From: Stenotrophomonas maltophilia
GTDB lineage: Bacteria > Pseudomonadota > Gammaproteobacteria > Xanthomonadales > Xanthomonadaceae
Length of the DNA: 64,000 nt
NCBI GenBank assembly: GCA_002364755.1
Contig: DEZI01000018.1
Span: 17,976-81,975, forward strand
Direction of reading: 5' to 3'
Both the position numbers and the translations under genes were made by a program. Shown piece after piece: positions 35,328 to 44,449 of this stretch (position 1 is the stretch's first letter; the number at the start of each line of letters is the position of its first letter). The notes under the pieces were generated by a model. That model saw nothing but the letters and a program-made list of their open reading frames with translations, was not told the origin of the DNA and did not search any database.

Positions 35328-36357
35328 TACCCGGCCGACGGTGTGGGTGAGCCAGCCGCTGGTCGACGCGGCCATCGCGCCGCTGCGCGATCGCGTGCAG
35401 TTGCTGGCCACTGATACCGTAACCGCCTGGTCGCCGCAGCAGATCGCCGAGCGCCTGGCCTCGGTCGACGGCGCGATCATCACCCTCAACGAGCGCATCG
35501 GCGCGGTCCAGGTGGCCGATGCCGCGCAGCTGCAGGTGATCGCCAACGTCGGCGTCGGCTACAACAACCTGGATGTCGACGCGCTGAGCGCGGCCGGCAT
35601 CCTCGCCAGCAACACCCCGGACGTGCTCACCGAGACCACGGCCGACCTCGGTTTCGCCCTGCTGATGGCCACCGCGCGCCGCATTACCGAATCCGAGCGC
35701 TGGCTGCGCGACGGGCAGTGGGGCCAGTGGTCGTTCCAGACCATGCTCGGCGCCGATATCCATGGCAGCACGCTGGGCATCCTCGGCATGGGCCGCATCG
35801 GCCAGGGCATCGCCCGCCGTGGCGCGCTCGGGTTCGGCATGAAGGTGCTGTACCACAATCGTTCGCGCCTGCCGGCCGAGACCGAGGCCGCACTGGGTGC
35901 CACCTACGTGGACCTGGACACGCTGCTGGCGCAGTCCGACCACCTGGTCACCGTGCTGCCGTACACCCCGGCGTCGCACCACATCATCGATGCGGCCGCG
36001 CTGGCGAAGATGAAGCCTTCGGCCACGCTGGTGAACATCGCCCGCGGCGGCATCGTCGATGAGCTGGCACTGGCCGATGCGCTGGCCCATGGCCGCCTGG
36101 CCGCCGCCGGCCTGGATGTCTACGAAGGCGAACCGAAGGTGCGCCCGGAACTGCTGGCGCTGCGCAACGTGGTGCTGACCCCGCATATCGGCAGCGCCTC
36201 GCTGGGCACCCGTACCGCGATGGTGCAGCTGGCCGTGGACAACCTGCTGGTCGGCCTCGGCCTGGCCGGAGAAGCGGCGCGCATGCCGAGCGCGATCAAC
36301 GCCGACGCGGCCCTCGCCGCGCGTGCCGTGCTGGGCAAAAAAACCGGGAAACGATAG
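35320..36357 (+). CDS. D-2-hydroxyacid dehydrogenase (glyoxylate/hydroxypyruvate reductase-like)
   Basis: This 345-aa NAD(P)-dependent dehydrogenase has the nucleotide-binding [15 protein letters not shown] and the catalytic set Arg ([10 protein letters not shown]), Glu (LDVYEGEP) and His (LTPHIGSAS). It most resembles the GhrB/glycerate dehydrogenase branch; the exact substrate among glyoxylate, hydroxypyruvate or 2-ketogluconate cannot be fixed. The ATG at 35320 lies inside the end of aroC, so the gene is coupled to it in a prmB-aroC-dehydrogenase operon. Confidence 0.92.
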   Translation: MADTRPTVWVSQPLVDAAIAPLRDRVQLLATDTVTAWSPQQIAERLASVDGAIITLNERIGAVQVADAAQLQVIANVGVGYNNLDVDALSAAGILASNTPDVLTETTADLGFALLMATARRITESERWLRDGQWGQWSFQTMLGADIHGSTLGILGMGRIGQGIARRGALGFGMKVLYHNRSRLPAETEAALGATYVDLDTLLAQSDHLVTVLPYTPASHHIIDAAALAKMKPSATLVNIARGGIVDELALADALAHGRLAAAGLDVYEGEPKVRPELLALRNVVLTPHIGSASLGTRTAMVQLAVDNLLVGLGLAGEAARMPSAINADAALAARAVLGKKTGKR

Positions 36358-36391
36358 GGAACCTCTGCGCGCCCCGCCTGAGGAGGTTCCC
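36357..36391 (+). other. Stem-loop between the dehydrogenase gene and asd
   Basis: GGGAACCTC (36357-36365) pairs with GAGGTTCCC (36383-36391) around a 17-base loop. It begins at the end of the dehydrogenase stop codon and has no T-tract. It may be an mRNA processing or weak termination site. Confidence 0.35.
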
Positions 36392-36448
36392 CGAACCCAG
36401 CTGTCGTGCGTGAGTTTTCCCCCTTCCCGTTTTCGTGAGAGTTCCCCC

Positions 36449-37477
36449 ATGAGCAATGCACAACGCAGCTTCCACGTCGCCATCGTCGGTGCCACCGGCG
36501 CCGTCGGCGAAACCATGCTGGCCATCCTGGCCGAGCGCAACTTCCCGGTCGGTACCCTGAGCCTGCTCGCTTCCGAGCGCTCGGCCGGCGGCGAAGTCGA
36601 GTTCGAAGGCCAGAAGGTGAAGATCCAGGATCTGGCCACCTTCGACCCCAGCGGCGTGGACATCGCCCTGTTCTCGGCCGGTGGCAGCGTCTCCAAGGAA
36701 TACGCGCCGAAGTTCGCCGCCGCCGGTGCGGTGGTGATCGACAACTCCTCGGCCTTCCGTTACGACGATGACGTGCCGCTGGTGGTGTCCGAGGTCAACC
36801 CGGACCAGGTCGGCAACCGTCCGCGCGGTATCATCGCCAACCCGAACTGCTCGACCATGCAGATGCTGGTGGCGCTGGCGCCGCTGCACCGCAAGTACGG
36901 CATCGAGCGCATCAATGTCTCCACCTACCAGTCGGTGTCCGGCGGCGGCCGTTCGGCGATGGAAGAGCTGGGCAAGCAGACCGGCCAGCTGCTGAGCTTC
37001 CAGGAGATCGATCCGCAGCGCTTCCCGGTGCAGATCGCCTTCAACCTGATCCCGCACATCGACGACTTCCAGGACAACGGCTTCACCAAGGAAGAGATGA
37101 AGCTGGTCTGGGAAACCCGCAAGATCCTCGGCGACGAGAACATCCTGGTGAACCCGACCGCTGTGCGCGTGCCGGTGTTCTACGGCCACTCCGAATCGGT
37201 GGCGATCGAAACCCGCGACAAGGTGACCGTCGCCGAAGCGCGCGCGCTGCTGGAACAGTCGCCGGGCGTGGAAGTGGTGGACCGCCACGAAGCCGGTGGC
37301 TACCCGACCCCGGTCACCCATGCCTCGGGCACCGATGCGGTGTACGTCGGCCGCATCCGTGAAGACCTGTCGCATCCGCGCGGCCTGAACCTGTGGATCG
37401 TCTCGGACAATGTGCGCAAGGGCGCGGCACTGAATGCCGTGCAGCTGGCCGAGCTGGTCGCCGCCGAACAGCGCTGA
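36449..37477 (+). CDS. asd: Aspartate-semialdehyde dehydrogenase
   Basis: This 342-aa enzyme reduces beta-aspartyl phosphate to aspartate semialdehyde, the branch point to lysine, diaminopimelate, threonine and methionine. The NADP motif AIVGATGAVGETML and the nucleophilic Cys134 in NPNCSTMQ are clear; the catalytic His lies in PVFYGHSES. It belongs to the shorter type without the large insert of E. coli Asd. The start at 36449 gives the short N-terminus before the Rossmann strand; upstream the frame is open but unrelated. Confidence 0.96.
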   Translation: MSNAQRSFHVAIVGATGAVGETMLAILAERNFPVGTLSLLASERSAGGEVEFEGQKVKIQDLATFDPSGVDIALFSAGGSVSKEYAPKFAAAGAVVIDNSSAFRYDDDVPLVVSEVNPDQVGNRPRGIIANPNCSTMQMLVALAPLHRKYGIERINVSTYQSVSGGGRSAMEELGKQTGQLLSFQEIDPQRFPVQIAFNLIPHIDDFQDNGFTKEEMKLVWETRKILGDENILVNPTAVRVPVFYGHSESVAIETRDKVTVAEARALLEQSPGVEVVDRHEAGGYPTPVTHASGTDAVYVGRIREDLSHPRGLNLWIVSDNVRKGAALNAVQLAELVAAEQR

Positions 37478-37482
37478 TGGAG

Positions 37483-37510
37483 AGGCCGGGCAACGCTCGG
37501 CCTTTTCTTT
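37483..37510 (+). terminator. Terminator of asd
   Basis: AGGCCG...CGGCCT forms a hairpin (37483-37503) followed by TTTTCTTT, 6 bases after the asd stop. A single SMAG unit follows directly. Confidence 0.85.
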
Positions 37511-37511
37511 G

Positions 37512-37536
37512 CAGCCGAGCCCATGCTCGGCTCTAC
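37512..37536 (-). repeat. Single SMAG unit
   Basis: CAGCCGAGCCCATGCTCGGC then TCTAC is one GTAG-footed hairpin in minus orientation, with no partner unit nearby. Confidence 0.8.
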
Positions 37537-37582
37537 CGGGTGCCTCCCCCCGCGGTGGATGCGGACCGTGGTCCGCACGCTT

Positions 37583-37588
37583 TATAGT
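37583..37588 (+). promoter_or_regulatory. Putative -10 box of fimV, seven bases from the start codon
   Basis: TATAGT ends 7 bases before the fimV ATG, and no Shine-Dalgarno is present. A GCGGACC/GGTCCGC dyad lies just upstream (37561-37576). If used, transcription would start at or next to the ATG. Confidence 0.35.
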
Positions 37589-37595
37589 GTCGCCC

Positions 37596-39644
37596 ATGAA
37601 TAAACGGGCCAAGGGCGCCTCGCGCCCGCTCCTCTATCTCTCTGCCGCACTGCTGGCATTGGCCAGCGGTTCGGCCATGGCCCTGGGCCTGGGCGACATC
37701 CGCGTGCTGTCGCGCCCCGGCCAGCCGCTTCTGGCCGAAATCCCGGTGGTCTCCGCCGATCCTTCCGAATTGCAGAACCTGCGCGTGGCGCTCGCCTCGG
37801 CCGTCACCTTCGAGCGTGTCGGCCTGCAGCGGCCGACCGGCCTGGTCAGCGAACTGCAGTTCGAGCTGACCACCAACAGCCAGGGCAGGGCGGTCGTGCG
37901 GGTGACCTCGCAGGCGCCGGTGGAAACCCCGTCGCTGAGCTTCCTGATCGAGGCAGACTGGGGCCAGGGCCGCCTGGTCCGCGAATACTCCGCGCTGGTC
38001 GATACGCCGGCCAGTGCGCTGGCCGTCGCCGAGCCGGAGATCGTCGCCCCGGCCGGCGTGCTGGGCAACACGATCACCCGCGACACGCCTGCCAAACCGG
38101 CCGCACAGGATGCAGCCACCGCAGCACCGCCCGCACCCGCCAGCGCCGCCCGTCCCGCCGCGCCGCCGCGCCCGCGTGCCGCTGCGCCGGCCGCCGCCGA
38201 TGGCAGCATCACCGTGCAGCAGGGCCAGACCCTGTCGCACATTGCCGGCGCGCTGGCCCGTGGCAACCAGATCAGCCGGGAGCGGGCGATGATCGCCCTG
38301 TTGCGCGCCAATCCGGAGGCCTTCATCCGCGGCAACGTCAACCTGCTCAAGCAGGGCGCGGTGCTGCGCGTGCCAGGCAGCGAGGCCCTGGCCGCGATCG
38401 ATGGCAACGAAGCTGCCGCGCTGGTCCGTGAGCATGCCGCGCAGTGGCGGCAGGCGCGTACCGTGCCGCAACCGGCCGGTGCGCCGACGCCGGCCGCGCC
38501 CGTGGCTGCCGCAGCCACCGCCGCTGCCGCCACGGCCGGGGCACGTCTTGAGATCGCTCCGGCGCTGGCGTCCAATGCCACGCATGCGGGCACAACCACC
38601 GGCACCGGTGCCGGCAGCGAGGGTGACATGCTGGGCAATGAACAACTGCGGCAGGCCAGGGAAGACGTTGCCACCCGCGATGCCGAGATCGGTGAGTTGA
38701 AGCAGCGCGTGGCCGAGCTGGAAAAGCTCAAGGAGCAGCAGCAGTCGTTGATCGCGATGAAGGACAACGACCTGGCTGCCGCCCAGCAGCGCCTGGCGCC
38801 GCCTCCCGGAGCACCCGCCGGTGGCACGCCTTGGTACTGGCTGGGCCTGCCGCTGCTGTTGCTGGTGGCTGGCGCCGCCTGGCTGCTGCGCCGGCGCAAG
38901 CCGTCGCCGCTGCCGCCGCTGCGCGAGGAGGGTGATGCCGTGGCGCTGGCCGCTGCGGTGCCTGCCGGTGCCGCGCTGGATTCGCTGGCCGAACAATCGT
39001 CCTGGGTCACCGGCCACGAGGACGACGGTCGCCAGGAACCGTCGATGCCGGCCTGGGTGATTGAAGAGGATCATGCCGTCCACGCGCATGACGCGCAGGC
39101 CAATGAGGCGCCGTCCGCCCTGGTCGAGCCGGACGACGAACCGGTGGCGCACCCCGCTGCCGATGTCGAGGCCTTCTGGCAGGTGGGGGCGCTGGTGACC
39201 GACGAGGGCGACCAGCTGCCGCCGGCGGTGAGCGACGTACCGCGCTGGGACGAACCCGAGGCAGTGGCGCCGGAACCGGCCGACGCGGCCCACGTGCCCG
39301 CCGATGAGATCGGCGTACCCGACTATGCCCTGCACGCCGAGCAGCAGCCGGAATTCCGTGGTGTGTTCGATCTGCCGGCTGAGCAGGCCGAGCAGGCCGA
39401 ACAGGGCGAACAGGCCGAACAGGGGCAGCCCGTGGAGGCTGCCAGCGAAGACCTGGACCCGGCCGCTGGCTCCAGCAGCAACGACTGGGCTCCGCGCGCG
39501 GGCCAGGAGCGCCTGGAACTGGCCATCGCCTACCTGGACCTCGGCGATGCGCAGACCGCGCGGACCCTGCTGGAAGAAGTCGCCACCGATGGCGACGTGC
39601 ACTGCCAGGCCCAGGCGCGTGAACTGCTCGCCCGCCTGGACTGA
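37596..39644 (+). CDS. fimV: FimV/HubP family polar landmark protein
   Basis: This 682-aa inner-membrane protein has a signal peptide (LSAALLALASGSAMA), the FimV N-terminal domain (LGDIRVLSRPGQPLLAEIPV, about residues 25-130), a LysM-like domain (about residues 205-255, ITVQQGQTLSHIAGAL), a coiled coil (EIGELKQRVAELEKLKEQQQ), one transmembrane helix (YWLGLPLLLLVAGAAWLL), a long acidic cytoplasmic region, and the conserved C-terminal TPR-like FimV motif (LELAIAYLDLGDAQTARTLL). In related bacteria it organises the pole and supports type IV pili twitching. The acidic region has a 9-bp tandem repeat (39381-39425) coding for E-Q-A units. Confidence 0.92.
   Translation: MNKRAKGASRPLLYLSAALLALASGSAMALGLGDIRVLSRPGQPLLAEIPVVSADPSELQNLRVALASAVTFERVGLQRPTGLVSELQFELTTNSQGRAVVRVTSQAPVETPSLSFLIEADWGQGRLVREYSALVDTPASALAVAEPEIVAPAGVLGNTITRDTPAKPAAQDAATAAPPAPASAARPAAPPRPRAAAPAAADGSITVQQGQTLSHIAGALARGNQISRERAMIALLRANPEAFIRGNVNLLKQGAVLRVPGSEALAAIDGNEAAALVREHAAQWRQARTVPQPAGAPTPAAPVAAAATAAAATAGARLEIAPALASNATHAGTTTGTGAGSEGDMLGNEQLRQAREDVATRDAEIGELKQRVAELEKLKEQQQSLIAMKDNDLAAAQQRLAPPPGAPAGGTPWYWLGLPLLLLVAGAAWLLRRRKPSPLPPLREEGDAVALAAAVPAGAALDSLAEQSSWVTGHEDDGRQEPSMPAWVIEEDHAVHAHDAQANEAPSALVEPDDEPVAHPAADVEAFWQVGALVTDEGDQLPPAVSDVPRWDEPEAVAPEPADAAHVPADEIGVPDYALHAEQQPEFRGVFDLPAEQAEQAEQGEQAEQGQPVEAASEDLDPAAGSSSNDWAPRAGQERLELAIAYLDLGDAQTARTLLEEVATDGDVHCQAQARELLARLD
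39381..39425 (+). repeat. Five-copy 9-bp tandem repeat in fimV
   Basis: Units of the type GAGCAGGCC / GAACAGGGC repeat five times in frame, encoding Glu-Gln-Ala or Glu-Gln-Gly. Copy number could vary without shifting the frame. Confidence 0.75.
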
Positions 39645-39667
39645 CCACTGGACCACAGGGGCCACCC

Positions 39668-40027
39668 ATGAGCCGCGAAAACCGCATCGACTACGTTGAG
39701 TTCGCCTCGGCCGACCCGGCCGCCAGCCGTGCCTTCTTCGAGGCCGTGTTCGGCTGGTCGTTCGTCGACTACGGCGAGGACTACACCGCCTTCGACGATG
39801 GCCGCCTGCAGGGCGGCTTCTTCCGTGGCCAGCCGCAGCGTGCCGAGGCCGGCGCACCGCTGCTGGTGCTGTATGCCGACCTGCTGGCACCGGTCGAAGC
39901 CGCGGTGCGCGCGGCCGGTGGGCAGGTCGTCCGGCCCGTTTTCTCTTTCCCCGGTGGCAGCCGCTTCCAGTTCGTCGAGCCCGGAGGCAACGAACTGGCG
40001 GTCTGGTCCGAACGCGACCCGGCCTGA
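39668..40027 (+). CDS. VOC family protein (glyoxalase-like)
   Basis: This 119-aa protein has two beta-alpha-beta-beta-beta halves: IDYVEFASADPAASRAFFEAVFGWSF and ADLLAPVEAAVRAAGGQVVRPVFSFPGGSRFQFVEPGGNELAVWS. It belongs to a glyoxalase/bleomycin-resistance-like group, with His replaced at some metal positions. Function unknown. It sits between fimV and truA on the same strand with short gaps. Confidence 0.85.
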   Translation: MSRENRIDYVEFASADPAASRAFFEAVFGWSFVDYGEDYTAFDDGRLQGGFFRGQPQRAEAGAPLLVLYADLLAPVEAAVRAAGGQVVRPVFSFPGGSRFQFVEPGGNELAVWSERDPA

Positions 40028-40062
40028 GCGTCGCTCCACCCGCAACATTGAGGTAGCAGCAC

Positions 40063-40833
40063 ATGCGTTACGCGCTCGGCGTCGAGTACGACGGCAGCGA
40101 TTTCAGGGGCTGGCAGAACCTGGGCGAGGGCGGACCCAGCGTCCAGGCCAGCCTGGAGAAGGCCTTGTCCTCGGTGGCCGACGCGCCGCTGCAGGTGGTC
40201 TGTGCCGGCCGCACCGATGCGGGCGTGCACGGCCAGTGCCAGGTCGTGCATTTCGATACCGACGTGGTGCGCAACCCGCGCGCCTGGATGCTGGGCACCA
40301 CCACCCGCCTGCCGCGTTCGATCGCGGTGCGCTGGTGCGTGCCGGTGGCCGATGATTTCCACGCCCGCTTCTCGGCGCGCGCGCGCCGTTACCGCTACCG
40401 CCTGCTCAACCGCGAGGTGCGCCCGGCGCTGGACCGGCAGACCCTGAGCTGGGAACGGCGGGCGCTGGACGAGACCCTCATGCATGCCGCCGGCCAGGCC
40501 CTGCTCGGCGAGAACGACTTCAGTGCGTTCCGCTCAGTGCAGTGCCAGGCTCTGCATGCGCGGCGTGAACTGCAGTCCCTGCAGGTCAGCCGCCAGGGCG
40601 AAGTGATCGAGGTGGCGGTGCGTGGCAATGCATTTCTTCATCACATGATCCGCAATATCGTCGGTTCGCTGATCATGGTCGGCAGCGGCGAGAAACCGGT
40701 GGAGTGGATCGCCGAGCTGCTGGCCGGCCGTGATCGCACCGTTGCCGGCCCTACCGCACCTCCGCAGGGGCTGGTGTTCCTGGGGCCGCTGTACCCCGAC
40801 AACTGGCAACTGCCTGCCGAGGTCACCTTATGA
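40063..40833 (+). CDS. truA: tRNA pseudouridine(38-40) synthase TruA
   Basis: This 256-aa enzyme isomerises uridines 38-40 in tRNA anticodon stems. The catalytic Asp52 lies in [11 protein letters not shown]; other signatures are [10 protein letters not shown] at the N-terminus and [13 protein letters not shown] near residue 190. Its stop overlaps the trpF start by 4 bases (ATGA), a truA-trpF coupling seen in related genomes. Confidence 0.97.
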   Translation: MRYALGVEYDGSDFRGWQNLGEGGPSVQASLEKALSSVADAPLQVVCAGRTDAGVHGQCQVVHFDTDVVRNPRAWMLGTTTRLPRSIAVRWCVPVADDFHARFSARARRYRYRLLNREVRPALDRQTLSWERRALDETLMHAAGQALLGENDFSAFRSVQCQALHARRELQSLQVSRQGEVIEVAVRGNAFLHHMIRNIVGSLIMVGSGEKPVEWIAELLAGRDRTVAGPTAPPQGLVFLGPLYPDNWQLPAEVTL

Positions 40834-41486
40834 GCCGCTCCTACTACCGTACCCGCATCAAGTTCTGTGGCATGACCCGCGCCGGCGATGTGCGCCTGGC
40901 CGGCGAACTGGGCGTGGACGCGGTGGGTTTCATCTTTGCCCGTGAAAGCAGCCGCCGGGTAGCCCCGGCCGAAGCCCGGGCGATGCGCCAGGCGATCGCA
41001 CCGATGGTCGACGTGGTGGCGCTGTTCCGCAACAACAGCAAGGAAGAGGTGCGTGAAGTGCTGCGCACCGTGCGTCCGACCCTGCTGCAGTTCCATGGCG
41101 AGGAAGACGAGAGCTTCTGCCGCAGCTTCAACATGCCCTACCTGAAAGCCATCGCCATGGGCGGTCGCGAGGACGTCAACGCACGCACGCTGCAGCTGCG
41201 TTACCCGAGCGCGGCCGGCTTCCTGTTCGACAGCCACGCCCCGGGCGGCGGTGGCGGCACCGGCGTGGCCTTCGACTGGGCGCGCATTCCCACCGGCCTG
41301 CATCGCCCCTTCCTGCTGGCCGGCGGGCTGAACCCGGAAAACGTGAAGGACGCCATCCTCGCCACCCTGCCGTGGGGCGTGGATGTGTCCAGCGGCATCG
41401 AGGTCGAGCCGGGCATCAAGGACGGCTACAAGATGCGCACGTTCGTCGAGGAAGTGCGCAGCGCCGACTGCACCGTGCTGGAGTAA
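40830..41486 (+). CDS. trpF: Phosphoribosylanthranilate isomerase
   Basis: This 218-aa TIM-barrel enzyme performs the Amadori rearrangement in tryptophan synthesis. The general base Cys lies in [12 protein letters not shown] and the general acid Asp in [15 protein letters not shown]; the phosphate-binding loops are [11 protein letters not shown] and GVDVSSGIE. It is translationally coupled to truA. The rest of the trp genes (trpB, trpA) lie about 12 kb downstream, beyond the flotillin-TelA operon. Confidence 0.97.
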   Translation: MSRSYYRTRIKFCGMTRAGDVRLAGELGVDAVGFIFARESSRRVAPAEARAMRQAIAPMVDVVALFRNNSKEEVREVLRTVRPTLLQFHGEEDESFCRSFNMPYLKAIAMGGREDVNARTLQLRYPSAAGFLFDSHAPGGGGGTGVAFDWARIPTGLHRPFLLAGGLNPENVKDAILATLPWGVDVSSGIEVEPGIKDGYKMRTFVEEVRSADCTVLE

Positions 41487-41537
41487 CGGCAAGGTTGCCC
41501 GTGCGGTACCGCCTGCGAGCGGCCCGCACCTTCACAT

Positions 41538-41567
41538 TTGTCCCTGCACGCATTCTTCACATAGGAT
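41538..41567 (+). promoter_or_regulatory. Candidate promoter of the flotillin-TelA operon
   Basis: TTGTCC (41538-41543) and TAGGAT (41562-41567) are separated by 18 bases. They lie about 107 bases before the first gene. Confidence 0.45.
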
Positions 41568-41579
41568 GAGGGGAACGCT

Positions 41580-41629
41580 GCGGCCATGAAGGCCGCTGCC
41601 GGATGCACGGAAGCGCCCTTGGTGGGCGC
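41580..41629 (+). promoter_or_regulatory. Two consecutive hairpins in the leader of the flotillin-TelA operon
   Basis: GCGGCCATGAAGGCCGC (41580-41596) and GCGCCCTTGGTGGGCGC (41613-41629) each form a 6-bp stem with a 5-base loop. They lie between the candidate promoter and the ribosome binding site (AGGAAGG) and could shape leader RNA. Confidence 0.4.
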
Positions 41630-41674
41630 GTTCTGGACAGGTGCCACGCGCCCCTCAGCCTAGGAAGGCAAGCG

Positions 41675-42346
41675 ATGCAGGAGTTCTTCACTGTCGTTTT
41701 CGGCTACCCGACCTTGCCGTACAGCGTCCTGCTGGCGGTATCGCTGGTCTATTGGGGACTTGCCGCTTTTGGCCTGGTAGATGACGGCTTCGGCGACCTT
41801 GGCGCCGACGGTGCGCTGGACGGCGGCACCGACCTCAGTGGCCTGTCGGCCCTGCTGCAGCGCTTCGGGCTCGGCGGCGTGCCGGTCATGGTCGTGGTCA
41901 CCCTGCTGGGGTTCTTCGGCTGGGCGTTGACCTATCTCATCCATCTTTTCATCCTGCTGCCGCTGCCAGACGCGCTGCGCTGGGGCTTTGGCACGCTGGT
42001 GGCCGTGCTCGCGCCGCTGCCGGCCGTGCCGATCACCGCACTGCTGCTGCGGCCCATCCGCAGTTTCCTGCAGCGCCTGCAGCCGGTCGCGCAGGCCTCC
42101 CTGCTGGGCCGGGTGGGCGTGGTCGCCTCGCCGCGGGTGGACGCCCGCAGCGGCCATGCCAATGTCGAAGATGGCGGCGCCGGGCTGATCCTGCAGGTGC
42201 GCAGCGACATCGAACTGCAGCGTGGCGAGCGCATCGTGCTGGTCGAGCACGTGGCCGAACAGCACTACTACCGGGTGGTCCGCGCCGACGCGGTCGCCCT
42301 CGATTTCCAGGACAACCTGCTTCCGGGCAACAAGGAGAATCACTGA
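41675..42346 (+). CDS. YqiJ-like (NfeD-related) membrane protein with C-terminal OB fold
   Basis: This 223-aa inner-membrane protein has about three hydrophobic segments (residues roughly 15-38, 70-95, 100-128), the second within VPVMVVVTLLGFFGWALTYL, and a C-terminal soluble OB-fold-like domain (LLGRVGVVASPRVDARSGHANVEDGG...VLVEHV). YqiJ/NfeD proteins are the usual partners of flotillins and are thought to regulate their membrane assembly. The start at 41675 has AGGAAGG upstream; the stop overlaps the flotillin start (TGATG). First gene of a five- or six-gene operon. Confidence 0.85.
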   Translation: MQEFFTVVFGYPTLPYSVLLAVSLVYWGLAAFGLVDDGFGDLGADGALDGGTDLSGLSALLQRFGLGGVPVMVVVTLLGFFGWALTYLIHLFILLPLPDALRWGFGTLVAVLAPLPAVPITALLLRPIRSFLQRLQPVAQASLLGRVGVVASPRVDARSGHANVEDGGAGLILQVRSDIELQRGERIVLVEHVAEQHYYRVVRADAVALDFQDNLLPGNKENH

Positions 42347-44364
42347 TGAGTTTCGCTGGCGCGGCCCCCTTCCTGATCGGGATCATCGTCGTCATAGGCC
42401 TGCTGCTGGGCCTGGCCGGACTGTTCAAGGCGTTCTACCGCAAGGTCGACCAGGGCGTGGCCCTGATCGTCAACGACATGAGTGCCACGCCCAAGGTGCA
42501 CTTCACCGGTGCGCTGATCATCCCGGTGCTGTACCGCGCCGAGCTGATGCGCATCAGCCTGATCACCCTGCAGATCGACCGCCGCGGCAAGGAAGGCCTG
42601 ATCTGCCGCGACAACATGCGCGCCGACATCGCCGTGGCCTTCTACCTGCGGGTGAACGAAACCCAGGCCGACGTGCTGCGCGTGGCCAAGGCCATCGGTG
42701 CCGACCGTGCGTCGGACAAACATGCGGTCGATGAGCTGTTCAACGCCAAGTTCTCCGAGGCGCTGAAGACGGTCGGCAAGAAGTTCGACTTCACCGAGCT
42801 GTTCGAGAAGCGCCAGGAATTCCGCGACGAGATCATCGCAGTCATCGGCAACGATCTGAACGGCTATGTGCTCGAAGACGTGGCCATCGATTACCTGGAA
42901 CAGACCCCGAAGTCGCTGCTGGACCAGTTCAACATCCTCGACGCGCAGGGCATCCGCAAGATCACCGAGCTGACCGCCGCGCAGAACGTGGTGACCAACG
43001 AGCTGGAGCAGAACGAGAAGCTCGCCATCACCAAGAAGAACGTGGAAGCGCGTGAAGCGCTGCTGGCCCTGGAACGCCAGCAGGCCGAGGCCGAGGCGCG
43101 GCAGAAGCGCGAAATCGAGACCATCCGCGCACGCGAGGAAGCCGAGACCGCCAAGGTGCAGGAAGAGCAGCGCCAGCTGTCCGAGAATGCCCGCATCGAA
43201 GCACAGCAGCTGATCGAGATCCGCGACCAGAACCGCCTGCGCGAAGTGGAAGTGGCCGAACAGAACCGCCAGCGAGCGGTGGCCATCGAAGCCGAGCGCG
43301 TCGAGCGTGCGCGCCAGCTGGAGCAGGTCACCACCGACCGCGAAGTGCAGCTGCAGGGCGTGGAGCGCGACAAGGTGGTCGAGCAGGGCAAGATGGACGT
43401 GGCCAACATCACCCGCGAACGCATCTCCATCGACAAGACCGTGGCCCAGGAAGAAGAGCGCATCAAAGAAGTGCGCGAGGTCTCCGAGGCCGACCGCCAG
43501 AAGCAGGTGCTGATCCTGGAAGCCGAAGCCAAGGCGCAGGAATCGCTGGTGCGCGAAGTGAAGGAAGCGCAGGCCCGCGAGACCGCCTCCAAGCACCGCG
43601 CGGTGGAGCTGACCACCCTGGCCCAGGCCGAGCACGAGGCGGCCGGAAAGCAGGCCGAAGCCAAGCGCCTGCTGGCCGACGCGTTCCGTGCCGAACAGGC
43701 GGCGCCGGGCCTGGCCGAAGCGCAGGTGCGCGAAGCCTCTGCGCTGGCCATCGAAAAGGTCGGTATCGCCGAGGCCCGCGTGATCGAAGCCAAGGCCGAA
43801 GCCAACCTGAAGCAGGGCAGCAACGAGGCCCGCGTGCTGGCCGAGACCCTGCAGGCCCAGGCCCAGGGCGAGGAGAAGATGGGCCTGGCCCGTGCCACCG
43901 CCACCGAATCGCTGGGCAACGCCGAAGCCGGCGTGGTGCAGAAGAAGCTGCTGGCCGAGGCCGAAGGTCTGGTGCGCAAGTTCGAAGCCATTGCCTCGCT
44001 GAGCGACCAGGCACGCGGCCACGAAGAGTTCCGCATGATGCTGGACAACAGCCTGAAGCAGGCGCTGGCCTCCATCGAAGCGGGCAAGGAAGTCTCGCGC
44101 GAGAACGCCAACGTCATCGCCAGCGCACTGCGCAACGCCGACATCGACCTGGTCGGTGGCGACGGTGGCATGTTCGAGAACCTGGTCAAGGCGGTGTCGC
44201 TGGGCAAGTCGATCGAAGGCTTCGCCGGCAAGAGCCCGATCGTGCAGGAGCTGATGCAGCGCTACCTGGGCGTGGCCGTGGCCGAACCGGCTCCGCGGCA
44301 GATCGCCGGGGACGCCGAGGTGGCACCGACCGTGTCGGCCGCCGTGGTCGACAGCGCCCGTTGA
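42346..44364 (+). CDS. Flotillin family (SPFH/band 7) protein, YqiK-like
   Basis: This 672-aa protein has one N-terminal transmembrane helix (residues about 8-28), an SPFH domain (about 30-220: GALIIPVLYRAELMRISL, GLICRDNMRADIAVAF) and a very long Glu/Ala/Gln/Arg-rich coiled coil (about 230-540), then a C-terminal region ending in an Ala/Pro tail. Flotillins form large membrane-attached oligomers that organise microdomains. In E. coli the yqiJ-yqiK pair has the same order. Here the pair heads a longer operon with a giant AAA ATPase and TelA. Confidence 0.93.
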   Translation: MSFAGAAPFLIGIIVVIGLLLGLAGLFKAFYRKVDQGVALIVNDMSATPKVHFTGALIIPVLYRAELMRISLITLQIDRRGKEGLICRDNMRADIAVAFYLRVNETQADVLRVAKAIGADRASDKHAVDELFNAKFSEALKTVGKKFDFTELFEKRQEFRDEIIAVIGNDLNGYVLEDVAIDYLEQTPKSLLDQFNILDAQGIRKITELTAAQNVVTNELEQNEKLAITKKNVEAREALLALERQQAEAEARQKREIETIRAREEAETAKVQEEQRQLSENARIEAQQLIEIRDQNRLREVEVAEQNRQRAVAIEAERVERARQLEQVTTDREVQLQGVERDKVVEQGKMDVANITRERISIDKTVAQEEERIKEVREVSEADRQKQVLILEAEAKAQESLVREVKEAQARETASKHRAVELTTLAQAEHEAAGKQAEAKRLLADAFRAEQAAPGLAEAQVREASALAIEKVGIAEARVIEAKAEANLKQGSNEARVLAETLQAQAQGEEKMGLARATATESLGNAEAGVVQKKLLAEAEGLVRKFEAIASLSDQARGHEEFRMMLDNSLKQALASIEAGKEVSRENANVIASALRNADIDLVGGDGGMFENLVKAVSLGKSIEGFAGKSPIVQELMQRYLGVAVAEPAPRQIAGDAEVAPTVSAAVVDSAR

Positions 44365-44449
44365 TGCACCGGGTGATGGCCATTGCGGCCATCGCCCGCC
44401 CGCGCCGGCCGCGACCACGGCCGGCCGTCCGTGAGCCGGAAGCCTGCTG

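Noticed and set aside
36357..36391. An intrinsic terminator or attenuator before asd
   Set aside because: The stem is clear but there is no T-tract and no leader peptide, so it is listed only as a stem-loop.
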